A stretch of 64,000 bases of DNA, taken from Streptomyces sp. NBC_01478 (lineage in GTDB: Bacteria; Actinomycetota; Actinomycetes; Streptomycetales; Streptomycetaceae). Where the stretch lies: NCBI RefSeq assembly GCF_036227225.1, contig NZ_CP109444.1:10149501-10213500 (forward strand), written 5' to 3'. Below the pieces are notes generated by a model. That model worked only from the letters and a program-made list of their open reading frames with translations. It did not search any database and was not told the origin of the DNA. Positions 35,473 through 45,800 of this stretch are shown here, piece by piece. The position numbers and the translations under genes are program-made. Position 1 is the stretch's first letter; each line of letters begins with the position of its first letter.

Positions 35473-36633
35473 TCACGTACGACGACGGAAGCGGCGGCGG
35501 ACGAGGAGGCCGGCCGCTCCGGCGGCGACCGCCCCCGCCACGGCGCCGACGACCGCGACGATTCCGCCGGGAGCGCTGCCGCCGGTGTCGGCCGCCTTCG
35601 GGGTGCCGGGTCCGGAGGCGGTGCGCAGCGGATCGGCGCCGGCGGCCGGAGCCGCTGCGGCCAGGGCCTTCAGGGGGTCGACGATGCCGTAGCCGAAGCG
35701 GTCGTCACGGCCGGAGGACGCGTGGGACTCCCCGCCGGGGCGGTCGGCGGTGGTGATGAGCCGGTCGATGATCTGCCCGGCGGTCTCCGACGGGTGGGCG
35801 GCGCGCAGCAGTGCGACGGCCGCGGAGACATAGGGAGCGGAGTAACTCGTTCCGTCCTTGGTGAGGTAGCCGCCGCTGTTCCTCGTCGAGTAGATGTCCA
35901 CCGCCGGGGCCGCCAGCGTGACGTAGGAACCTGACTCGCCGTCGGTCCAGAAGCCGCCGTCGCGGGTGGTGCCGGAGACGGCGACCACACCGGGGAACGC
36001 GGCCGGATAGGTCACCGGGTTTCCCGCCCGGCCGCTGTTGCCCGCCGCCGCGACCACGACGATGTCGTGACGACGCGCATAGGCGACGGCGTCGCGGATC
36101 TGCGGGTCGGCGTCGGTGGTCACCATCGAGATGTTGATGACCGCGGCCCCGTGGTCGGCGGCGTAGACGATGCCCCGGGCCAGGGCGAGCGGGTCCGCCG
36201 CCTCGTCGGCGCTGACGCGGACGGGCAGGACGGTCGCCCGGGGAGCCAGCCCGGCCATTCCCCGGCCGGAGCCCCCGCTGCCCGCGATGACCCCGGCGAC
36301 CGAGGTGCCGTGGGACTCCGGCGAGACGTCGACCCGGCCGTCGACGGCCTGGCCGGTGACGTCGGTTCCGGGCAGGACCCGGCCCGCCAGATCGGGGTGC
36401 CGGGCGTTCACCCCGGTGTCGACCACCGCGACCGTGACACCGGCCCCCTGGCTGAGCCGCCAGATCCGGGAGGCGTCGAAGTGCCGGGCGTCCAGCGGCC
36501 ATTCGGACGCGAGCGGAGTGGGCGCGGCGGACTGCCGCGCAGCGGCGGGAGGTGCGGCGGCCAGGAGGAGCAGCAGCAGTGGCAGGCCGGCGTATCCGCA
36601 GGCTCGTAAAGCGCCCGACCGTCCCGGTCCCAT
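35473..36633 (-). CDS. Mycosin-like subtilisin protease (S8 family)
   Basis: A 386-residue secreted protease. A signal peptide (about 1-33, LPLLLLLLAAAPPAAA) is followed by a subtilase domain with Asp in VVDTGVNARHPDL (about 71), His in SHGTSVAGVIAG (about 109) and Ser in GTSYSAPYVSAA (about 275). A C-terminal membrane anchor with a basic end (GAVAAGAAGLLVRRRFRRR) completes the mycosin architecture known from type VII secretion. No EccB/C/D/E or WXG100 gene is in the window. ATG 36633 follows a GGGGG stretch; the gene diverges from the giant RHS gene. Confidence 0.87.
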   Translation of the reverse strand: MGPGRSGALRACGYAGLPLLLLLLAAAPPAAARQSAAPTPLASEWPLDARHFDASRIWRLSQGAGVTVAVVDTGVNARHPDLAGRVLPGTDVTGQAVDGRVDVSPESHGTSVAGVIAGSGGSGRGMAGLAPRATVLPVRVSADEAADPLALARGIVYAADHGAAVINISMVTTDADPQIRDAVAYARRHDIVVVAAAGNSGRAGNPVTYPAAFPGVVAVSGTTRDGGFWTDGESGSYVTLAAPAVDIYSTRNSGGYLTKDGTSYSAPYVSAAVALLRAAHPSETAGQIIDRLITTADRPGGESHASSGRDDRFGYGIVDPLKALAAAAPAAGADPLRTASGPGTPKAADTGGSAPGGIVAVVGAVAGAVAAGAAGLLVRRRFRRRT

Positions 36634-36875
36634 CTGCCCCCGCAGTCCCTCTGCTGTCCAGTGAGAGCAGCCTCTCTCCCCAACTGGCAAGTGCGGTACT
36701 GGAGTTGGCCAGGAAAGCCACACGGGCTTGCAATGTACTGGTCAACCCTGGGTGTGCAATGCCGGTCTTTGACGCCAATGGCCCGGGATGTGGGGCTGTC
36801 CCGGGCCGTCGTTTCGCTGGTAGAAGGTCCGGCTGTCTGTAGTTGGATGGTGAACATCGCTGGGGGGCGACAGTC

Positions 36876-39800
36876 GTGGGCCGCTTGTGGAGATCCGTTC
36901 GGCATGTTCCGGTGGCGCTGAGGGCGACGGCGTTCGTGGCGGTCGCCGCGCTGATCGGGGTGCAGGGCACCCAGGCCGCCCAGGCGCTATCGCGAGCGGC
37001 GGCCACCCCCGCCACCCCGGCACAGCAGACCGGCACCGCGGCGGGCAAGAAGCACGCGGTCCCGGCCTCGGCCACCAAGAGCAGATCCAGAACCTCGCTG
37101 CCCAACTCCGGGCCCGGTCAGGTCAAGGGCGCGGTGGGCGCGTACAAGGTCCACGGCGCGAAGAGCGACCCGGTGAACTCCGGCAGCCGGATCCACAAAG
37201 CCCCGAAGCCCGTAGCCGCATCCGCGGCCACGAAGCACCGGGGCTTCGTCGCGTCCACCAGCGTGGAGCAGCCCGGACTCGACACCGCGACCACGACCGT
37301 CTTCAAGAACGCCGACGGCACCTACACCGCCCAGATCCACACCCACCCGATCAACTACCGTAAAACAGACGGCACTTGGGCGCGCATCACCGCCGCCACC
37401 GCCACCCCGGGGACGGCCTCCGCGGCCTCTTACCGGGCGGCCACCGCCGCGAGCAACCCGACCGGACAGGGCAACGCCAGCTCCTCGACCTACGTCGAGT
37501 CCGGCGTCACCCAGAACTTCCACGGCAACGGGCAGCTCTACGTCGGGAAGTACCAGAGCCACGACTACAACTCGTTCCTCCAGTTCAGCGGCTTCGGCAC
37601 CCAGTTCGCCAACGACTACATCGTCAACTCGACGCTCTGGCTGGACACCGAGTTCTCCGGCCTGGACACCTCCGGCACCTGCTCCGCCCAGGCGGTGAAC
37701 GTCTTCCCGGTCAGCGCCTCCTGGGACCCGGCGAAGATCAACACCTATCCGGGTCCTGCCTACGGGACGCAGGTCGGCAGCGCCTCCTTCGCGGCCGGCA
37801 CCGACTGCTCCAACGGCCGCCAGTGGGAGGGCGTCCCCCTCGACACCAAGACGGTCATGAACTGGGCCCACGGCTGGGCGCCGAACTACGGGCTCGCCCT
37901 CACCGCGCCCAGTACCGCCGCCGCGGCCAAGGAGTTCTACGCCGACGACCCCTACCTGGCGATCGAGTACACCCCGAACGGCGCCGGCGCCTCCTACTCC
38001 GAGGTCAGCTACGCCTCGCCGTGGAACAACCAGCCCGGCTGGGGCAAGGTCACCGTGCAGAACCGCGGTACGGCCACCTGGACCCCGACCAACGGCTACA
38101 AGCTCTCGTACCAGCTCTACACGGTCTCCGGCACCACCCGCACCCTGCTCACGAGCCCCGTCGCGACCCCGGCCGTGATGCCGTCCACCGTCGCGCCGAA
38201 CAAGCCGGTCACCGTCACCGCGTCGATCCCCGCACTGACCGCCGGCAAGACGTATCTGATCTGCTGGGACATGTCCTACAACGGGACACTCTTCTCCACC
38301 TACGGGGTACCGCAGACCTGTTACTCCCTGCCGGTCGTCAACAACCCGCCGGTCGTCGACACGTTCACGCCCGGCAACAACGCCTCGGTGTTCAGCCTCA
38401 CCCCGGTGCTCGGCGTGACCGGCCACGACCCGGACAACTACCCCGGCACCGCGCTGAGTTACTCCTTCAACGTCTACGCCGACGGTTCCACCACGGCACT
38501 GGCGAGCTCCGGCACGATCGCCACCTCCACCTGGACGGTCCCGGCGGCCAAGCTCGCCTGGGGCGGCACCTACTACTGGACCGCCCTGGTCAGCGACGGC
38601 AACGCCACCTCCCTGTGGTCCGCGCCCGACTACTTCACCGTGCCCTCCGCCCCTCAGCCGCTGGTCACCTCGCACCTGGGCGTCGCCCCGTACGACGCGA
38701 CGGTCAAGGGCGTGGACCCGCAGATGGGCGACTACTCCACGCAGGCGACCGACCTCTCCCTCGGCGCGATGGCCGACGGCACGGCCCTGAACATCCAGCG
38801 CACCTACAACAGCCTGGACCCGGGCGTCTTCAAGGCGTTCGGCGCGGGCTGGTCGTCCATGCTCGACATGCGGGCGACCGCGGACGACGACGGCTCCGGC
38901 AACATCGTCATCACCATGGCCGACGGCCGCCAGAAGCGGTTCGGCGCCAACGGCGACGGCACCTACAGCCCCCCGGCGGGCGACTACGCCGTCCTCTCGG
39001 CCCCGCCCGCCGCCTACGGCACCTCGGGCTTCATGCTGACCGAGAAGTCCGGCATGCGGTACATCTTCACCGAGTCGGCCACCGACCCGGTCACCGGCCA
39101 GACCTACTGGGGACTCACCGAGTACGGCAACCGCAACGGCCATGGCCTGGACATCACCTGGAAGCCGGTCACCCTCACGCTGCCCGACGGCAGCACGCTC
39201 AAGGTCAGCGAGCCGGTCCAGGCCGGATACTCCGTCGACCAGGACAACGGCTTCAACGACGGGGCGTCCAACAGCCTGCCCGACCAGACCGTCCTGATCG
39301 AACTGACCTGGGACGTCCAGCAGATCACGGCCACCGACGGCACCCTCAAGAACGTTCCGCGCGTCCGCGCCGTCACCGACCGCACGGTGGCCGGCGTCAC
39401 CCACCCCTGGACGTACGGCTACAACGCCACCGACGAGCTCACCTCGGTGTGCCCGCCCGCCACCGGCACCACGACGTCCACCGCCTGCACCCAGTACACC
39501 TACACGTCCGGCGGCACCTCCGGATCGCACTTCGTGTCGATGGTCCAGGACTCCAACCCCACCGACTACTGGCGGCTCGGCGACGCCGCCGGCTCCACCA
39601 CCGCCGCCGACTCGGTCGTCGTCAACCAGCACACCACCGACGCCACCGCCGCCAACGTCACATTCGGCCAGGCGGGCCCGCTGGCCGGCACCCCCGCCAC
39701 CGCGGCCTCCTTCAACGGCACCAGCTCCTACCTGGCGCTGCCCGACAACCTGCCGGCCAACAGCAGCAACCTCGCGGTCGGCATGTGGTTCAGGACCACA

Positions 39801-42800
39801 CAGGCGGGCGGGACGCTCTTCTCCTACCAGAGCGGAAAACCCGGCACCTCCGTCACCTCCGGCTACGTCCCCTCGATGTACGTCGGCACCGACGGCAAGC
39901 TCCACGCCGAGTTCTGGAACGGCCACGCCGCGCCGATGGCCTCGCCCAACGCCGTGAACGACGGCAAGTGGCACTACGCGGTGCTGTCCGGCGCCCGTAC
40001 CGACCAGGCCCTGTACCTGGACGGCGCCAAGGTCGCCACCCTCACCGGCACCACCACCATCAGCTTCGGAGCCTGGCCGTACACCACCGTCGGCGCGGGC
40101 GAACTCACCGGCTCGTGGCCCGCGTCGCCGACCGGCAACGCCCTGGGCTGGTTCAACGGCCAGATCCAGGACGTCTCCTTCCTCCAGCACCCGCTCGGAC
40201 TGCCCGCCGTCCAGCAGGAGTACGCCTCCGGCACCCTCGCCGCCGCCGAACTCACCGGCACCACGCTGCCGTCCGGCAAGACCGCGCTGACCGTCTCCTA
40301 CGACGCGCTGGCCGACCGCGCCTCGTCCGTCACCGACGCCGACGGCGGCACGTACCGACTGGCCGATCCGGTCACCACCGGCGGCAACGACTCCTACTAC
40401 GGCGTCGTCCGCGGCACCCGGCCCGCCTACGACTACCCGATGACCGAGTCCGCCGGTCTCACCGCCGTCAACCAGTACGGCATCGACAAGCCGGCGGGCT
40501 CCGCCGACGGCATCTACAACGACGTCATGCTCGGCGAACCCGGCATCTTCGGACCCGGCGGGGACAGCGCCGCCGGGTTCAACGGCGCCTCCTCCTACCT
40601 CAACCTGCCGGCCGGCGCCCTGGACGACACCACCGGGGACGCCTCCGTCGCCCTGTGGTTCAACACCAAACAGGCCGGCGGAGTGCTGCTCTCGTACCAG
40701 AACGGCCAGACCGGCTCGGTGCCCACCAGCTACACCCCGGCCCTCTACATCGGCACGGACGGCCTGCTGCGCGGCCAGTTCTGGGACGGCACCACCTCCC
40801 CGATTGCCTCCAAGGCGGCCGTCAACGACGGCAACTGGCACCTGGTCGTCCTGACCGCCACCGGCACCACCCAGACCCTCTCGCTCGACGGCCAGACCCA
40901 GGCCACCCGCACCGGCAAGACCATCGCCGGACAGGCCGCGACCTGGGGCGAGACCAACGTCACCGTGGGCGCCGGCTACATCGCGGGCTCATGGCCGAAA
41001 CCGCCCACGAACGTCCAGGGCTGGTTCAACGGCGAGATCGGCCAGGTCGGGATCTACCAGACCGACCTCGACCTGACCGGCGTCGAGTCCGCCGTCGGCC
41101 TGTACAGGGCCAAGGGCTCCGCGACCACGCTGATGCCCACCACCACGCTGACCGTCACCGACCCCGCACAGCACACCGAGACCTTCGCCTACGACCCCGC
41201 CAACGGCGACCGCACCACCTCCGTCACCGACGCGGCGGGCGGCAAGACGACGTACGCGTACGACTCACTGGGCTTCCAGGACGCGAGCACGGATCCGGAC
41301 GGGCACACCGTCACCCGCAAGCACGACGCGTACGGAAACGTGCTGACGACCACCACCTGCCGGCAGGCCAACTCCTGCCAGACCTCCTACTTCAGCTACC
41401 ACACCGACGCGGCCGACCCGATGGACCCGCTCAACGGCAAGGTGCTCTACGCCGCCGACGCCAGATCCGGCGCCACCGGCACCACGAACCCGGCCTACCG
41501 CACGGCGTACACCTACACCCCGTTCGGCGCGCTGGCCTCGGTGACCACACCCCCGACCGCGGACTACCCGAACGGCCGGACCGTCCGCTACCGCTACTAC
41601 GCGAACGGCGAGAAGTCCACCAACAGACTCGGCATCGTCTACACCGAGCCCTTCGGCATGCTCGCCTCGGTCACCGACCCCAAGGGCCAGGTCACCAGGT
41701 ACCACTACTGCGACTCGATCGCCGCCGGACGGCTGTGCAGCCAAACCGACCCCTCCGGGCAGACCACGTACTACAGCATCGACGTGTTCGGCCGGGTGAC
41801 CACCCAGGCGGTCGGCTCCGACACCTACCCGGTCACGTTCAACTCCGTCACCGGGGCACTGGTCGGCGGCGTACAGACCAAGTACACCTACGACGCCCTG
41901 GACCGCGTCCTCACCGCCACCGACCAGTCCACCACCGACGCCGTCACCAGCATCGTCCACACTCCCAAGACCACGTACAGCTACGACGCGGACGGTGATC
42001 TCACCGGCAGGTCGACCGCCGACACCACCGGCCACGACACCACCCGCGCCACCGGCTACGGCTACGACGACCACGACCGGGTCACCACCGTCACCGACCC
42101 CGCGAACCTGGTCACCCACTACACCTACGACGCCTTCGGCCGGACGGCCACCGAGACCGACCCGGGCGGGAACACCTACCGCTACGACCACTCGGCCACC
42201 GGGCAGTTGCTCACCACCACCCTCACCGGCTTCACCGGCGACCCCACCGCGCCCTCGGACGCGCAGGACCTGGTGACGGAGTCCCGGGCCTACGACCCGG
42301 CCGGCCGGCCGGCCTCGGTCACCGACTCCATGGGCCGCACCACCTCCTACAGCTACTTCGACGACGACCGGCTCCAGTCCGAGACCGTCGCCTCCGGCAC
42401 CTCATCCGCCGTCACCGACAAGGCCTACGACTACGACGCGGCCGGCAACCTGACCTGGGAATGCGACGTCTGGAGCGGCACCTCCTGCACCCGCCAGACC
42501 CAGTACACCGTCGACGCCGCGGACCGCACCACCCGTACCGCCGTCGACCCCGCCGGAGTCGACCGGGTCACCGTCAACACCTTCGACCCGGACGACAACG
42601 TCCTGTCCCAACTGCTCAGCGGTGACGGCCGGACCCGCCAGGTCGGCTACTCCTACGACACCATCGGCAACCCCACCTCGCAGTCGGTGCGGACCGACAA
42701 CACCGGCGCCACCGGCTACTGGCCGCTCGACGACGGCAACGCCAGTGCCGCCGACTCCAGCGGCAGCGGCTTCACCGGCACCCCGAACACCGGTGTGACC

Positions 42801-45800
42801 TGGGGACCGTCCGGCGGCAACTACGCCCAGTTCAACGGCACCACGGGAGCGGTCCTCACCAGCGGCACCCCGGTCGTGGACACCACCCAGGACTTCACCG
42901 TCTCCGCGTGGGCGTATCTGAACGCCACCAGCACCACCAAGGACTACACGGTCGTCAGCCAGCAGGGCGCCCAGAACAGCGCCTTCCAGATCGAGTACAA
43001 CCACACCACCAAGACCTGGGGCTTCGTCCGCCCCAGCGACGACACCGCCACCGCGACCAGCTACAACGCCACGGCCACCACGGCGGCCACCGCGGGCACC
43101 TGGACCCATCTGGTCGGCGAGTACAACGCCGCCCTGGGGTGGATGACCTTCTGGGTCAACGGCGTCCAGGTGAGCGGGATCTGTTCCACCTGCGGCTCGA
43201 CCGGCCAGGTCACGGACAGCACCCCCGTCGCCAGCACCACCGGGGTCGCGATCGGCCGCGGGAAGGCGGCCGGTGCCGCCGTCAACTTCTTCCCCGGGCG
43301 CATCCGCGACGTCCAGATGTACCAGCGCGACCTCGGCGACAACGAGATCAGGCAGCTCTACACCTCCGCCACCACCACCGGCGAGTCCCCGGCCTCGCTG
43401 GGCGCGGCGGGCTGGTGGAAGCTGGACGACGGTGAGAGCCCGACCGCCGCCGACCACTCCGGCACCGGCAACGTCGGCACCCTCAACGCCGGCACCACCT
43501 GGTCCTCCGACAACGGCGGCTCGGCCGTCTTCGCCGGAGCCGGCCAGATCACCACCGCCGGCCAGGTGGCCGACACCTCCAAGAGCTTCTCGGTCGGGGC
43601 CTGGGCCAAGATCACCAGCACGCCCAGCGGCACCTGGCAGACCGTCATCGCCCAACAGGGCTCCAAGGCCGCCGGCTTCTCCCTCGACTACAACCCGACC
43701 GCCGGCCGCTGGGCCTTCGACCGGGCCACCACCGACGTCGCCGCGCCGACCCTGGCGGGCGCCACCTCCACGGCGGCACCCACCCTCAACACCTGGACCC
43801 ATCTGCTCGGCACGTACGACGCCGGCACCGGCAAGATGACGCTGTACGTCAACGGCGTCGCCCAGGGCACCGCCACCGACACCACACCCATCGCCAGCAC
43901 CGGCCCGCTGGTCATCGGCCGCGGCTGGACCGCCGGCGCCGCCGCCCAGTACTTCACCGGCTCGGTCGACAAGGCGCAGGTCTACAACCGCGCCCTCACC
44001 GCCACCGAGGCCGCGGCGCTCTACAGCTCCGGCGGCACCGCCGGATCCGCGCCCGTGACCACCACCTGGAGCTACGACCAGCGCGGTCTGCCCAAGACCG
44101 AGACCGACCCGCGCGGCAACGCGACCGGGGCCACCGCGGCCGCCTACACCACCACCTTCACCTACGACGAGGCCGGACAGCTCACCTCGACCGCCTCACC
44201 CCCGGTCGCCACCGAGACCGGCGGCGGCACGCCCCAGCAGACCGTGGCCGTCACCAGCACCGGCTACAACACCTTCGGCGACCAGGCGGAGACCGACGAC
44301 CCCGACGGCCGCATCGTCACCACCACCTACGACGCCGACAGCCGTGTCGCGGCCGTCTCCCAGCCCGGCTACACCGCGCCGGACACCGGTGCCACCGTCA
44401 CCCCGACCACGTCCTACACCTACGACGCGCTGGGCGACGTCCTCACCAAGACGGACCCGCTGCACAACCAGTCGTCGTACGTCTACGACCAACTCGGCGA
44501 CATGGTGCGGCAGACCCTCCCCGGCGGCCGCGTGACCCACACGGGCTACGACACCGACGGCGAGCCGCTGAACACCACCGACCCGACCGGTGCCCGTATG
44601 GAGGCCACCTACGACGCGCTCGGCCGCCAGACGACCAGCACCCAGGTGGAACGCACCCCCACCGCGGCGGCGTACACCACCACGTACGGCTACGACGGGC
44701 TCGGCGACGTGACCTCCGTCGAGGACCCGCTGCACAACAAGGCCGTCATGACGTACGACCCGCTCGGCGAACAGCTCACCACGAAGGACCCGCTGGGCAA
44801 CGTCACCGGCTACGCCTACGACGCCACCGGCGCCCTCACCACGACCACGGCCGCCGACAGCACCCGGACCACCCAGGCCTACGACCTCGCCGGGCGCCCC
44901 ACCTCCACCACCAAACTGGACGCCTCCGGCACCGCGCTGAGCACCACCTCCTACGGGTACGACGCCGCCGGCAACCAGACCTCGGCCACCGACGCCCGGC
45001 AGCACACCACCACCGTCGCCTACGACGCGCTGAACCGGATGGTGAGCCAGAGCCAGCCGGCCGACGCCACCACCACCGTCAAGACCTCCTTCGGCTACGA
45101 CGCAGCGGGCGCCCGGACCCGCTACACGGACGCCGACAACAACATCACCACCTACACCTTCAACTCCCTGGGCCTGCCCGAGACCAGCGTCCAGCCCGGC
45201 GTCACCGGCCTCACCTCCGCCGCCGACCGGACCACCACCACCGGCTACGACGCCGACGGCAGAGCGCACACCGTCACCCGCCCCGGGGGAGTGGTCCTCA
45301 CCTACGGCTACGACGCCAACGGTGAACTCACCTCGCAGGCCGGCACCGGCGCCGAAGCGGCCACCGCGGCCCGCGCCTACGGCTACGACGCGGCGGGCCG
45401 CCCCGACTCGGTCTCCGCACCGGGCGGCACCGACACCTTCACCTACGACGACCGCGGACTCATCGTCGGCATGACCGGGCCGTCCGGCACCGCGAGCTAC
45501 ACCTACGACGAGAACGGCCAGATCGCCTCACGCACCGACAAGGCCGGCACCGCCGCCTTCGGCTACGACGCCGACCAGCGGGTCACCAGCGAGACCGACC
45601 CGCTCACCGGAGTCACCGGCACCATCGCGTACAACCAGGTCGACCAGGTCAAGAGCATCACCTACGGCACCGGCGGAGCGACCCGCGCCTACGACTACAC
45701 CCCGCTCCACCAGCTCAAGTCCGACGTCCTCAGCTCCCCCTCCGGGACGACCGAGGCATCGTCCGCGTACACGTACAACGCGGACGGCCAGACAGCCACC

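Noticed and set aside
36987..40841. A 1284-codon open frame antisense to the RHS gene
   Set aside because: It has no recognisable domains, is Gly/Val/Arg-rich as expected of antisense GC-rich DNA, and lies opposite a gene with clear family repeats.
37376..41998. A 1540-codon frame shifted against the RHS gene
   Set aside because: Arg/His/Pro-rich composition typical of an out-of-frame shadow; the RHS frame carries all domain signatures.
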